Shown here: piece by piece, positions 25,513-35,064 of the stretch
How the letters are laid out: each line of letters begins with the position of its first letter
How positions within the stretch are numbered: position 1 is the first letter of the stretch
NCBI GenBank assembly: GCA_009694745.1
Contig: SHUF01000004.1
Location: 42,201-106,200 of the forward strand
From: Acidobacteriota bacterium
Lineage (GTDB): Bacteria > Acidobacteriota > Vicinamibacteria > Vicinamibacterales > SCN-69-37
Reading direction: 5' to 3'
Length of the DNA stretch: 64,000 bases
Program-made: the position numbers and the translations under genes
Notes under the pieces: model-generated
What the model was told of the DNA's origin: nothing
The model's input: only the letters and a program-made list of their open reading frames with translations
The model's database searches: none

Positions 25513-27738
25513 TCAGAAACGCAGGCGGATTCCCGTGTGAATGGTTCGGCGCCATGCCGGGTAGCCGAGCGGCTCCATGTAGTCCGCGTCCGTCAGATTT
25601 TCCACGCGCACGTACGCCGTCGCATCGGAGGTCACGCGAAGGTGCGCCTGTGCTCGCCAGAGCCAGAACGCTTGCGCCGTGGTCATCGCGGGCACCAGCG
25701 CCGAAAAATCGCTGTCGCTCCGTTCGCCCAGGAACGTGCCGCCCAGGTCCAGCGACACGCGGCCGCGATCCCAGAACGCCTGCACCTGGCCGGCGTGCCG
25801 CGGCCGGCGAAGCGCCCAGTTGCCGGCCGCCAGCACCTCGCTGAACTCGGACGACGAGTCGATGATTTCTGACTCGGTGAAGGTGTGGCTGGCCGAAAGC
25901 CGCAGCCCATCCATGGGCACCACCTCGGCCACCAGTTCCGTTCCGCGCGCACGCGTCCGGCCCATGTTGAAGTACTGCGCCAGGTACGGAGAGAAGCTGA
26001 GCGTGCGGGTGGAAACTTGCCGGTCGAACCGGTTGTTGAACCAGACAGCCTCGAGTTTGACGCGGTCGCCAAAGAAACGTTGTTCAATCCCGGCATCGAT
26101 CGTCCGCGACGTTTCGGCTTCAAGCTCCTGGTTGCCGAGATCGAACGGCGAAAGGCTGAACGACTGACGCAACGTCGGCTCCTTCACCCCTCGGCCTGCG
26201 TTGCCCTTGAGCTTCGTGGTGCCGACCACGCCACCTCCGGTACGAAGAAATACCGCAGCCGATACCCGGGGTGTCACGACGGTGCCGAAGTGCTCGTTCC
26301 GCTCGACCCGCACACCGGTGGTCAGCGCAAACCAGCGACTGATGTGCTGGTGCTGCACGGTGGCCCCCACGTTGTCGCGCCGCGGCGATATGCGGCTGCC
26401 CTCAAGGCGATCGGTCAGCGTGCCGCGCTCGCCGTCCCAATCAATGGCCAGCGTCAGGAACTCGGTGCCCGACAGTGCGCCGGCATGGGCAAAACGAAGG
26501 TCGGCCTGATAGCCGGCCTGATGACGCAGGAATCTGGACGCCGTGTCGAACGTGAAATCGTAGAACTCAAACGGCGACTCGCGGTCGCGATACGACGGCG
26601 TGTAGGGTGCGTCAAACGAAAGGTTCGTTGAGCCTTGCTCGGATTGCGCCAGCGCGTAGGTGAGGTGATGCGTAAACGTGCGCGTCGCCTGATGTTCAAA
26701 CAGAAGGCCACCCACCAGATGTGACTGCGTGAAAAACGCGTCCAGGTCAGGACGGCCAAACGCCGTCTGCCCTGGCGTGCCCACCCGGCTGTCTTCATAG
26801 CGGCCGACCAGACGCATCGTGATACCCGCTGCCACCGTCGTCCCGGCCGTTATCGAGATGGTGGTAGAGCCGTAGTGATTGTTTGGTTCGCGATTGTCGG
26901 TTTCGGAGCGGCCACCGTGAAGGGAGTAGTCCCACCGAGCGGTGCCGCCGGAAAGCGTGGCGGACCCGCGCAGGGTGCCAAGACTGCCGCCGCTGAACTC
27001 GCCCGCAAGCGCCGGCCGGCTGCCGAGGCGGCCGCGCGCCGATACCAGGTGCAGCACGCCGGCCATGGCGTCCGATCCGAACAGCGCAGAGTGCGCTCCG
27101 CGCACGAATTCGACGCGGTCCAGATGGCTCGTGGAAAGTCCGCCGAAGTTGAACGCGCCGCCGGGCTCGTTGAGGGCTATGCCGTCGAGCAGCACCTTGG
27201 TGTAGTTGTTCTCTCCGCCGCGCACAAACAGCGACGCAAGATTTCCGCGGCCGCCGCTTTGGACGACAACGGCGCCAGGCGCCTGCCGCAGCAAGTCGCC
27301 GACAAGCCCATCGCCCCGGCGTTCGATGGCGTCCCGGTCGAAGACCGTCACGCTCGCCCCGACCTGGCTTGTTGGCACGGCGCTTCGGGTGGCGGTGACG
27401 ACCACCGACTCGCGGATTGGCGCGAGCGAGAGCACCAACAGGGCGTCGGTGCCCGCCTCGACTGTGACCGTAGCGGCATTAAAGCCGGCCAGCGATGTGG
27501 TGGCTGTGCATTTCTGGCAGGGCACCGCGAACACAAACACACCCGCGGCATCTGTGAGCGTGGTGGCCATTGTGGTGCCGTCCGCGCGCACGAGCGACAC
27601 AGGCACCCTGGCCAGGGCAGCGCCGGAGGCATCAGTCACCGTCCCGCGCAGTGGAATCTGAGCCGAGGCAAAGGTCGGCCACAGCAAGAGAGAGAGAAAA
27701 AAAAGGCAGGCAGAAGCGAACGAACGTGCAGGGGCCAT
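25513..27738 (-). CDS. btuB: TonB-dependent receptor, BtuB-like, behind a cobalamin riboswitch
   Basis: A 741-residue outer-membrane receptor. Signal peptide (SFASACLFFLSLLLWPTFASA), carboxypeptidase-regulatory-like domain (about 27-105), plug with VVVTATRSAVPTSQVGASVTVFD and GGRGNLASLFVRGGENNYTKVLLDGI, and a barrel that ends IHTGIRLRF with the terminal phenylalanine. FVRGGENNYTKVLLDG is characteristic of BtuB-type receptors. The start at 27738 has AAGGA 6 bases upstream, just after two hairpins of the riboswitch leader. First gene of the B12 operon. Confidence 0.9.
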   Translation of the reverse strand: MAPARSFASACLFFLSLLLWPTFASAQIPLRGTVTDASGAALARVPVSLVRADGTTMATTLTDAAGVFVFAVPCQKCTATTSLAGFNAATVTVEAGTDALLVLSLAPIRESVVVTATRSAVPTSQVGASVTVFDRDAIERRGDGLVGDLLRQAPGAVVVQSGGRGNLASLFVRGGENNYTKVLLDGIALNEPGGAFNFGGLSTSHLDRVEFVRGAHSALFGSDAMAGVLHLVSARGRLGSRPALAGEFSGGSLGTLRGSATLSGGTARWDYSLHGGRSETDNREPNNHYGSTTISITAGTTVAAGITMRLVGRYEDSRVGTPGQTAFGRPDLDAFFTQSHLVGGLLFEHQATRTFTHHLTYALAQSEQGSTNLSFDAPYTPSYRDRESPFEFYDFTFDTASRFLRHQAGYQADLRFAHAGALSGTEFLTLAIDWDGERGTLTDRLEGSRISPRRDNVGATVQHQHISRWFALTTGVRVERNEHFGTVVTPRVSAAVFLRTGGGVVGTTKLKGNAGRGVKEPTLRQSFSLSPFDLGNQELEAETSRTIDAGIEQRFFGDRVKLEAVWFNNRFDRQVSTRTLSFSPYLAQYFNMGRTRARGTELVAEVVPMDGLRLSASHTFTESEIIDSSSEFSEVLAAGNWALRRPRHAGQVQAFWDRGRVSLDLGGTFLGERSDSDFSALVPAMTTAQAFWLWRAQAHLRVTSDATAYVRVENLTDADYMEPLGYPAWRRTIHTGIRLRF

Positions 27739-27749
27739 CAGGTTCCTTC

Positions 27750-27793
27750 TCCGGCGTGATTCGCGCCGGACTGATGCGCACAATGCGCATCAG
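27750..27793 (-). promoter_or_regulatory. Expression platform hairpins of the cobalamin riboswitch
   Basis: Two adjacent hairpins lie between the aptamer and the btuB start. The first has perfect 10-bp arms CTGATGCGCA (27771-27780) and 27784-27793. The second has arms TCCGGCG and CGCCGGA (27764-27770, 27750-27756) and abuts the ribosome binding site at 27743-27750. This points to control of translation, not a terminator, since no T-tract follows. Confidence 0.6.
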
Positions 27794-27807
27794 CAAAAGG
27801 ACGAGCC

Positions 27808-28022
27808 CGTGACCAGGTATCCTGACTTGCGGATCATCGCCAGCGTTCGCGTCTTCCCAGATCGTCCAGCGCATGCTGCACGTTTCCAGTGACGGTCGAG
27901 GTGCCCGTGGTGAAACGACGGGCCCCCAATCAAATAGAACGCTGACTCCCCGCTGACAGTGGCGTCACCGTGTGGGATTTACACCCACTTCCCAGTGGCC
28001 GCCGGGCAAGCGTCGGTTGTCG
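27808..28022 (-). ncRNA. Cobalamin (B12) riboswitch
   Basis: The leader of the btu operon has the conserved cobalamin aptamer core: GGGAAGTGGGTGTAAATCCC, followed by ACGGTGACGCCACTGT containing the B12 box GCCACTG, and the closing AAGTCAGGATACCTGGTC near 27809-27828. The 5' limit is set by a TATAGT -10 box at 28029-28034. When B12 is bound, expression of the uptake genes should fall. Confidence 0.92.
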
Positions 28023-28028
28023 GTTTCG

Positions 28029-28034
28029 ACTATA
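28029..28034 (-). promoter_or_regulatory. -10 box of the B12 operon promoter
   Basis: TATAGT on the minus strand, about 7 bases before the expected 5' end of the riboswitch. No convincing -35 box was found at the right spacing. Confidence 0.45.
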
Positions 28035-28060
28035 CCATGCCAAAATAATCGCTTGGCTCC

Positions 28061-28570
28061 ATGGGAAGCACGATGCGTAGTTCAGTAGTCACCGTTCGCT
28101 CGGAACCCGTCGCCCAGATGACTTCGGTCTCGGGCCCCCTTCATGTGCGAGCGGAAATGCTGACCGTTGCGACCAACAAACCGTTGCAGGTGCTGGACCT
28201 CACCGACTCGGTCAGCGACCGGGTGAAGGCACTCGGCGTGCGCGAAGGCACCGCCACCCTCGTGTCGCTCCACACCACGTGTTCGGTATTCACCAACGAG
28301 AGTCAGCAGGCGCTGCGCGAGGACATGGAGCAGTTCCTGCAGCATGTGGTGGACCCGGCCACTCCGTGGCTGCACAACGACCCTGAGCATTCCGACTGCG
28401 ACCGGATGAACGCCGGCGCGCACCTGCGCGCCCTGTTGCTGGGTCACAGCGTGACCATGCAGATCAGCGGCGGCGAACTGGTGCTCGGCCAGTGGCAGCG
28501 CGTGCTGATGGCCGAGCTTGACGGCCCACGCTCGCGGTCGTTGCGGCTCCAGGTCATGGGCGTGGCCTGA
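28061..28570 (+). CDS. YjbQ family protein (UPF0047)
   Basis: A 169-residue protein of the YjbQ/UPF0047 family. VSLHTTCSVFTNESQQALREDM, the HNDPEHSDCDRMNAGAHLRALLLG block and GQWQRVLMAELDGPRSR are its conserved parts, including the metal-site histidines. Some members have weak thiamin phosphate synthase activity, but the main role is not known. Starts at 28061, 28073 or 28118 are all possible. It ends 14 bases before mqnE. Confidence 0.85.
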   Translation: MGSTMRSSVVTVRSEPVAQMTSVSGPLHVRAEMLTVATNKPLQVLDLTDSVSDRVKALGVREGTATLVSLHTTCSVFTNESQQALREDMEQFLQHVVDPATPWLHNDPEHSDCDRMNAGAHLRALLLGHSVTMQISGGELVLGQWQRVLMAELDGPRSRSLRLQVMGVA

Positions 28571-28584
28571 GCATAGGGCGCATA

Positions 28585-29691
28585 GTGCAGGCACGACTCT
28601 CCACCCTCGGGCTGGCGGACATCGCCGCAAAACTCGACGCCAGCGAGCGGCTGTCGCTTGACGACGGTGTGAGGCTGTTTGCGTGTCCCGATCTTCACGC
28701 GCTTGGCTGGCTGGCCAATCGCGAACGCGAGAAGCGCCACGGCGGCCTCACGTTCTACAACTACAACCTGCGACTGGAAGCCACCAACGTGTGTGTGGCC
28801 ACCTGTCTGTTCTGTTCGTTCTCCAGGCTGAAACCCGGTGACGCGCAGGCCTACACAATGACGCTCGACCAGGTCCTCGACAAACTGCGTCAGCGCGCCC
28901 ATCAGCCGCTGACCGAAGTCCACGTCGTCAACGGCCTACACCCCGATCTGCCGTTCGACTACTACCTCGACCTGCTCCGCGGTCTGAAGGCCATACGTCC
29001 AGGCATTCATCTGAAGTGTTTTACCGCGGTAGAGATCGCGTTCTTCTCGGAGCTCTACAAGCTGAGCGACGAAGAAGTCCTTCGCCAGTTGCTGGCGGCC
29101 GGCCTCGACTCACTCCCTGGCGGAGGCGCGGAGGTGTTCTCTGAGCGTGTGCGCCGCAAGATTTGCCACGACAAGGCCGACGCCAATCGCTATCTCTCCA
29201 TTCATCGCATCGCCCACGGCCTTGGCATGCGCTCGAACGTGACGATGCTCTACGGTCACATTGAGACGATGGAAGAGCGCGTGGATCACATGATGCGCGC
29301 GCGCGCCCTTCAGGACGAGACCGGCGGATTCCAGGCGTTCATCCCACTGGCATTTCACCCCGACAACAATCAGATGGAAAAACTGCCCGCGCCATCGGCC
29401 AGCGACACGCTACGGGTGCACGCGGTGTCGCGCCTGATGCTCGACAACTTCCCGCACATCAAGGCGTTCTGGATTGCGACCGGTGTGGACGTGGCGCAGA
29501 TTTCGTTGTGGTACGGCGTGGATGACCTGGACGGCACCGTGCAGGAAGAGAAGATTTACCACATGGCCGGCGCCCGCACACCCGAGATCCTGACCACCCA
29601 GCGCATTCGCGCGCTCATTCGCAACGCCGGCCGGCTGCCGGTGGAGCGCGACACGCTCTACAACGTCGTCACGCCGCCGGATGCTGCGTAG
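28585..29691 (+). CDS. mqnE: Aminofutalosine synthase MqnE (radical SAM)
   Basis: A 368-residue radical SAM enzyme that joins SAM and a chorismate-derived enol ether to make 6-amino-6-deoxyfutalosine, an early step of menaquinone synthesis. The cluster motif CVATCLFC (CxxxCxxC) follows FYNYNLRLEATN. Other MqnE marks are EVHVVNGLHPDLPFDYY, LDSLPGGGAEVFSERVR, HDKADANRYLSIHRIAHGLG, SNVTMLYGHIET and TGVDVAQISLWYGVDDLDGT. The start is GTG. MqnD lies at 17.5 kb, so the futalosine route is likely complete elsewhere. Confidence 0.95.
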   Translation: MQARLSTLGLADIAAKLDASERLSLDDGVRLFACPDLHALGWLANREREKRHGGLTFYNYNLRLEATNVCVATCLFCSFSRLKPGDAQAYTMTLDQVLDKLRQRAHQPLTEVHVVNGLHPDLPFDYYLDLLRGLKAIRPGIHLKCFTAVEIAFFSELYKLSDEEVLRQLLAAGLDSLPGGGAEVFSERVRRKICHDKADANRYLSIHRIAHGLGMRSNVTMLYGHIETMEERVDHMMRARALQDETGGFQAFIPLAFHPDNNQMEKLPAPSASDTLRVHAVSRLMLDNFPHIKAFWIATGVDVAQISLWYGVDDLDGTVQEEKIYHMAGARTPEILTTQRIRALIRNAGRLPVERDTLYNVVTPPDAA

Positions 29692-29757
29692 TGCACACCC
29701 CGGCGGCCTGTGGCCTTGATAGAATCCGACCACACCACTCACGAAGGAGTTTGATAA

Positions 29758-30354
<597 letters not shown>

Positions 30355-30360
30355 GGATGT

Positions 30361-31608
30361 TCACCTGAAGGCGTGAAGACATGAAGGATTTTCGTGTGAA
30401 TCTCCGTACAGAGTGACGACAACATCGGCGTCAGCCTCGACCGCAGCGGTGTCGGCGGCGATGGTCACATATCCGTCGGCGTGCGCCATGGAGGTGATAT
30501 CGCCTGATGCTTTGAACGCAGGCTCGGCCTGGCCGTTGATGATGCGCACCATGTAGAACTGCAGGCGGCCTGGTGTGGAGGTGATGCGTCGCGCCAGGGG
30601 GAGCGTGACCTGGCGCGGTTGCCATGGCGGCAGGCGCGCGGTGGCGCGCAGGAGCGGGATCAGGAACACGTGGGCGTTCGACAGGCACGACGTCGGATAG
30701 CCCGACAGACCCAGCACGGGTGCGTTGCCGATGCGGCCGAACACGGTCGGCTTGCCGGGCTTGATCGCTACGCCGTGGAAGATCACCTCGCCGTGTTGGC
30801 GCAGCGCGTCGATCACCAGATCGCGTTCACCCACTGAACTGCCACCGGAGAACACCAGGATGTCGCAGCCGCCGGCCTCGCCCAGTGTCTGCGTCAACGC
30901 CTCGATCGAGTCTCGGGATGTCGGCAGCACCACCGGCTCGCCGCCGTGGCGCCGGACGAGCGCTTCGAGCGTGAAGCGGTTGACGTTGTAGAGCTGGCCC
31001 GGGCCCAGCGGTTGTCCCGGGTCCACCACTTCGTCGCCGGTACAGAGAATCGCCACGCGCGGACGCGCGTACACCTCAACATCCGTGCGGCCCAGCGCCG
31101 CCAGGACGCCGATCCGTGCCGGTGTCAGCACCACGCCGGCATCGAGCACCACATGTCCCGACGTAATGTCGCCGCCGCGCGGGCCCACGTGCTGACGCGG
31201 TGTCGCCGCCCGATGAATCTGGACCGCCCCATCCCCGGGCGTCGTCTGTTCCACCATCACGACGGCATCGGCGCCGTCGGGCAACGGCGCGCCAGTGGCG
31301 ATCTCGACGCACGTACCCGCGGTGACGCGTTCGCCTGACCGATCACCGGTGAACACGCGGCCCACGAGCCGTAGTGTCGCCGGCGTGTCAGGTGTCGTGC
31401 CGGCCGTGTCGGCGGCAATCACGGCGTACCCGTCCATGGCCGCACGGTCGAACGGCGGCACATCGAACGTGGCCAAAACCCCGCAAACTAGTGCCCTGCC
31501 GTCGGCTTCCGCCAGCGAAACACGCTCGCTTCGGCCGATCGGCCGCGGGGCAGCCAGCACATGGCGCAGCGCCTCGTCGAACGGCAACGTGTGCACAAAG
31601 GGACGCAT
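30361..31608 (-). CDS. moeA: Molybdopterin molybdenumtransferase MoeA
   Basis: A 415-residue enzyme that inserts molybdate into adenylated molybdopterin. It shows FDEALRHVLAAPRPIG, DVPPFDRAAMDGYAVIA, IATGAPLPDGADAVVMVEQ, VAILCTGDEVVDPGQPLGPG, FSGGSSVGERDLVID, and GLSGYPTSCLSNAHVF. The last of these normally reads LPGNPVS, so the local sequence is a variant. The start is 31608 or 31623. It is head to head with moaB at a distance of only 22 bases or fewer. Confidence 0.92.
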   Translation of the reverse strand: MRPFVHTLPFDEALRHVLAAPRPIGRSERVSLAEADGRALVCGVLATFDVPPFDRAAMDGYAVIAADTAGTTPDTPATLRLVGRVFTGDRSGERVTAGTCVEIATGAPLPDGADAVVMVEQTTPGDGAVQIHRAATPRQHVGPRGGDITSGHVVLDAGVVLTPARIGVLAALGRTDVEVYARPRVAILCTGDEVVDPGQPLGPGQLYNVNRFTLEALVRRHGGEPVVLPTSRDSIEALTQTLGEAGGCDILVFSGGSSVGERDLVIDALRQHGEVIFHGVAIKPGKPTVFGRIGNAPVLGLSGYPTSCLSNAHVFLIPLLRATARLPPWQPRQVTLPLARRITSTPGRLQFYMVRIINGQAEPAFKASGDITSMAHADGYVTIAADTAAVEADADVVVTLYGDSHENPSCLHAFR

Positions 31609-31630
31609 GGCTTCAAGTATCATCCAACTT

Positions 31631-32134
31631 ATGTCCGCCAATGCCCATCGCGCTGCTTCACCCTCGTCTGTGCCGTGCCTGGTGCTGACCGTGAGCGATA
31701 CCCGCACCCGCGAGACAGATACCAGTGGTCAAACCATCGCAAGCCTGCTTGAAGGCGCCGGCCACATTGTGGTGGCCCGCGAGTTGGTACCCGACGATCC
31801 GATCAAAGTTGCCGAGGCCATCCGCGCGCACCTTGGACGAAAGAATGTCCGGGCGGTCATCACCACCGGAGGCACGGGCGTCACGTCGCGCGACGTCACG
31901 CACGAAGCGGTGGCATCGATGTTCGACAAGCAGCTTGATGGGTTTGGCGAACTCTTCCGCATGCTGAGTTATCAGCAGGTTGGAGCGGCTGCCATGCTGA
32001 GCCGCGCCTGTGCGGGCGTGGTCACCGGCTGTGTGGTGTTTGTGTTGCCCGGCTCCGAGGCCGCGGTGCGACTGGGCATGGAGAAACTCATCCTGCCGGA
32101 ACTGGGCCACGTGGTCAGAGAGACATCACGATGA
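31631..32134 (+). CDS. moaB: Molybdenum cofactor protein MoaB/MogA type
   Basis: A 167-residue protein that adenylates molybdopterin before MoeA acts. Seen: CLVLTVSDTRTRETDTSGQ, VVARELVPDDP, VRAVITTGGTGVTSRDVTHEA, GFGELFRMLSYQQVGAAAMLSRA and VFVLPGSEAAVRLGMEKLILPELGH. The ATG at 31631 gives the expected short N-terminus. It overlaps the GH3 gene downstream by ATGA and is divergent from moeA. Confidence 0.92.
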   Translation: MSANAHRAASPSSVPCLVLTVSDTRTRETDTSGQTIASLLEGAGHIVVARELVPDDPIKVAEAIRAHLGRKNVRAVITTGGTGVTSRDVTHEAVASMFDKQLDGFGELFRMLSYQQVGAAAMLSRACAGVVTGCVVFVLPGSEAAVRLGMEKLILPELGHVVRETSR

Positions 32135-33978
32135 AATTGGCGCTGGTGCTGGTGGCCGGCGCCCTCCTGGCTGCCGTACAGAAACCCACGCCTCTTCCCG
32201 TGCCGGCGGGCGCGCTTCCGACCGTGCTTGACCGCGTCGCCCTGCGCTGGGTGGAAGACACATTCAAGAAGATGACCCTGGACGACAAGGTCGGTCAGGT
32301 CGTCATGTCCGGGATCGATTCAATGTATCTCTCGTCGGACACCGATCAGTTCGATCAGCTGATGGAGAAGGTGACGAAGCTCAAGCTCGGCGGCTTCGTG
32401 GTGTTTGGCGGGTCGGAACGCGCGCCCGGCGTGTTGCTCAACACCGCGTACGGAACCGTCACCCTCGGGCAACCGCTGGCCGCGGCGTCCACGCTGAATC
32501 GCCTGCAGGCCGCATCCGCCATTCCGCTGCTGGCGTCCGCGGACTTTGAAGCCGGCGTGGGGTTTCGCATTGCCGGCGCCACAACGTTTCCGCGCGCGAT
32601 GGCGTTTGGCGCGGCGATGGACGAGGAACTGGCGCGCTCTGCAGCACGCATCACCGCGCAGGAGGGCCGCGCAATTGGTGTGCACATGAATTTCGCGCCC
32701 GTCGTTGACGTGAACAACAACGCGCGCAACCCGGTGATCAATACGCGCTCACTCGGCGAGTCGCCCGCCGCCGTTGGCCGACTCGCCGCGGCATACGTGC
32801 AGGGACTGCAATCGGGCGGGATGCTCGCGACCCTGAAACACTTTCCCGGTCACGGCGACACCGACGTGGATTCACACATCGGTCTTCCGATCATCACCCA
32901 TCCCCGCGATCGTCTCGACGCCGTGGAACTGCCGTCGTTCAAGGCCGGCATCGCCGCGGGTGCCGACGCGGTGATGACCGCCCACATCCAACTCCCAGCG
33001 CTCGACCCGGCCGACTTCAGTCCCGCCACGTTGAGCCGTCCAATCGTCACCGGCCTGCTCCGCGGCGACCTCAAGTTCGAAGGGCTGATCGTGACCGATT
33101 CGATGGGCATGGATGCCGTCGCCCGGCGCCTCGCGCCAGGCGACGCGGCCGTGCGCGCGATTCTTGCGGGCAACGACATCGTGCTGCACACGCCAGACGA
33201 CGTGGCGGCCGTGATCGGGATCAAGGCGGCTGTCGAGAAGGGCACCATTCCGCTTCCGCTGCTCGACGCGTCCGTACGGCGCATCCTGACGGCGAAGGCT
33301 CGGCTTGGTCTGCACACAAAGAAGCTGGTCTCGCTCGATGACCTGCCGTCGCTGGTCGGCGGAAGACAACGCGCCCAAGTGGCGCGAGAGGCGAGTCAGC
33401 GGTCCATCACGCTGCTGAAGGACGACCGCAATCAGGTGCCGTTGCGCGCGCCGCGCGAGGCTGCGGTGTTGTACTTGTCGGTGCTCGACTACCCGTCAGG
33501 GTGGCGCATCGCCGCGCCGAGCCGGACGGTGATCCCGGAGATTCGGCGCCGATGGCCGTTCCTAACGGCGATCGAACTTTCTGACCGATCCACCCCGTCA
33601 GAAATTGATCTCGTCCGCGCCTCAGCTCTCCGCTTCGACGCCATCGTCGTCTCCGTCTTCGTCCGCGCGTCGTCTGGCAGTGGCCGCATGGACCTGGCGC
33701 CGCCTCTGACGAAATTGCTCGGCGACCTGGCTCGGCTCACCGCAGGTACGCCCAAGCCGTTTGTCACAATGTTTTTCGGCAATCCGTACGTGCCTACATT
33801 CCTGCCCGACCTGCCGGCGGTGTTGCTGACGTACGATTTCTACGATTTGGCGGAAGGTTCGGTCGTGGCGGCGCTGGTGGGGGACAACCCCATTGGGGGC
33901 CGCCTGCCCATTTCGCTGCCGGGTTCGTTTGACGTCGGCCACGGGCTGGTCCGAGACCGCATTGGTCGCCGACCCTGA
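32131..33978 (+). CDS. Glycoside hydrolase family 3 enzyme, beta-N-acetylhexosaminidase type
   Basis: A 615-residue exported GH3 enzyme. After a short signal peptide (LALVLVAGALLAAVQ) comes the TIM barrel: FGGSERAPG, FEAGVGFRI, MNFAPVVDVNNNARNPVIN, then KHFPGHGDTDVDSHIGLP, the NagZ-type loop with the His-Asp acid/base pair, and the nucleophile aspartate in GLIVTDSMGMDAV. A second alpha/beta domain follows (about 390-610). The KHFPGHGDT loop indicates an N-acetylglucosaminidase of the NagZ group, which would act on peptidoglycan fragments. Coupled to moaB by ATGA overlap, which is probably accidental. Confidence 0.9.
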   Translation: MKLALVLVAGALLAAVQKPTPLPVPAGALPTVLDRVALRWVEDTFKKMTLDDKVGQVVMSGIDSMYLSSDTDQFDQLMEKVTKLKLGGFVVFGGSERAPGVLLNTAYGTVTLGQPLAAASTLNRLQAASAIPLLASADFEAGVGFRIAGATTFPRAMAFGAAMDEELARSAARITAQEGRAIGVHMNFAPVVDVNNNARNPVINTRSLGESPAAVGRLAAAYVQGLQSGGMLATLKHFPGHGDTDVDSHIGLPIITHPRDRLDAVELPSFKAGIAAGADAVMTAHIQLPALDPADFSPATLSRPIVTGLLRGDLKFEGLIVTDSMGMDAVARRLAPGDAAVRAILAGNDIVLHTPDDVAAVIGIKAAVEKGTIPLPLLDASVRRILTAKARLGLHTKKLVSLDDLPSLVGGRQRAQVAREASQRSITLLKDDRNQVPLRAPREAAVLYLSVLDYPSGWRIAAPSRTVIPEIRRRWPFLTAIELSDRSTPSEIDLVRASALRFDAIVVSVFVRASSGSGRMDLAPPLTKLLGDLARLTAGTPKPFVTMFFGNPYVPTFLPDLPAVLLTYDFYDLAEGSVVAALVGDNPIGGRLPISLPGSFDVGHGLVRDRIGRRP

Positions 33979-33997
33979 GGTATACTTATCAGCTTGT

Positions 33998-34074
33998 GCG
34001 CCCTTAGCTCAGCTGGATAGAGCGTCTGGCTACGAACCAGGAGGTCGCAGGTTCGAATCCTGCAGGGCGCACCA
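33998..34074 (+). tRNA. tRNA-Arg (ACG)
   Basis: A 77-base cloverleaf with acceptor stem GCGCCCT/AGGGCGC, D-loop AGCTGGATAGAGC, anticodon loop CTACGAA (anticodon ACG), T-arm GCAGGTTCGAATCCTGC and an encoded CCA. The ACG anticodon needs A34 to I34 editing; the editing enzyme TadA is coded 3.2 kb downstream. A TATACT -10-like box precedes it. Confidence 0.97.
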
Positions 34075-34108
34075 CACACCCCATGCAAGTTCCTCATGGA
34101 GAGATCCC

Positions 34109-34945
34109 ATGGAGCGACGCGAGTTCATCAATACAACCGTGATCGGGGCCGCCGTCGTGGCCGCAAATATGGCTACTGAGGCCGCTGGGCCGTTTACGCG
34201 GGCCCATCGTGACGTGCCCGCCGTCGGGTCAGGGCGCGCCACGCGAAAAATCCTGATCGCGGGCGGGGGCTTTGGCACGAGCTTCATCAGGTACATGGCG
34301 GAGCTGACCGGCAAGCCCCGCTCGAAGCTCTGCTACCTGCCAACGGCGTCGGCCGATTCGCCGGCCGGCATCATCCACTGGTTTCGCAATTGCGCCCCGC
34401 TCAACGTCGAGCCTTCAGCTCAAGAAAGTTTTATCGCCAGCACCCAGCAGAGTCGCAGTTGGGAAGAGGTCCTCCTCTCTGTGGACGGCATCGTCGTCTC
34501 TGGCGGCAACACACTGAATCAGCAGGCCATCTGGAAGGCACAGGGCATCGACGTTGTACTGAGGGAGGCGTGGGACCGCGGCATCGTGCTCGGCGGCGCC
34601 AGTGCGGGATCGTTGTGCTGGTTCGAAGAAGGCACCACGGATTCCCGGCCGAAGGAACTCTCAACCGTGTTGTGCCTTGGCTTTTTGAAGGGGAGTCACA
34701 GCCCGCACTACGACAGGGAGCCCGGCCGCAGGCCGCTGTATCAGAAGCTCATCGGTTCCGGTGAGATGAAGCCTGGCTACGCCTGCGACAACGACGCGGG
34801 CATCTACTTCGAAGACAACGAGGTGGCGCGCGTGGTCTCAACCAGAGCCGAAGCCAAGGTGTACTACGTGAACCGTGTCGGCAATGGGGCGGTTGAACGC
34901 GTCCTGGAACCGGAACAGATCGCCGAAGCGCCCGACGCCGACTGA
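34109..34945 (+). CDS. Peptidase S51 family protein (cyanophycinase/dipeptidase E-like)
   Basis: A 278-residue serine peptidase of the S51 family. The N-terminus MERREFINTTVIGAAVVAAN looks like a Tat-type or Sec signal. The core has KILIAGGGFGTSFIRYM, LCYLPTASAD, VDGIVVSGGNTLNQQ and the catalytic nucleophile Ser165 in LGGASAGSLCWFE. KPGYACDNDAGIYFEDNEV follows. Family members cleave Asp-containing dipeptides or cyanophycin. GGAGAG upstream fixes the start at 34109. It lies 34 bases after tRNA-Arg. Confidence 0.88.
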   Translation: MERREFINTTVIGAAVVAANMATEAAGPFTRAHRDVPAVGSGRATRKILIAGGGFGTSFIRYMAELTGKPRSKLCYLPTASADSPAGIIHWFRNCAPLNVEPSAQESFIASTQQSRSWEEVLLSVDGIVVSGGNTLNQQAIWKAQGIDVVLREAWDRGIVLGGASAGSLCWFEEGTTDSRPKELSTVLCLGFLKGSHSPHYDREPGRRPLYQKLIGSGEMKPGYACDNDAGIYFEDNEVARVVSTRAEAKVYYVNRVGNGAVERVLEPEQIAEAPDAD

Positions 34946-35064
34946 TGCGGCTGGCAATGTGCGCGGTCGCGCTGTTTAGCGCGGCGCCACGACCCCCGTC
35001 TGCCGCGCCATCAGCGGACGCTGAATCCGTCCCCCCAGTTTCCTATGTCATACTCATCTGCCAA

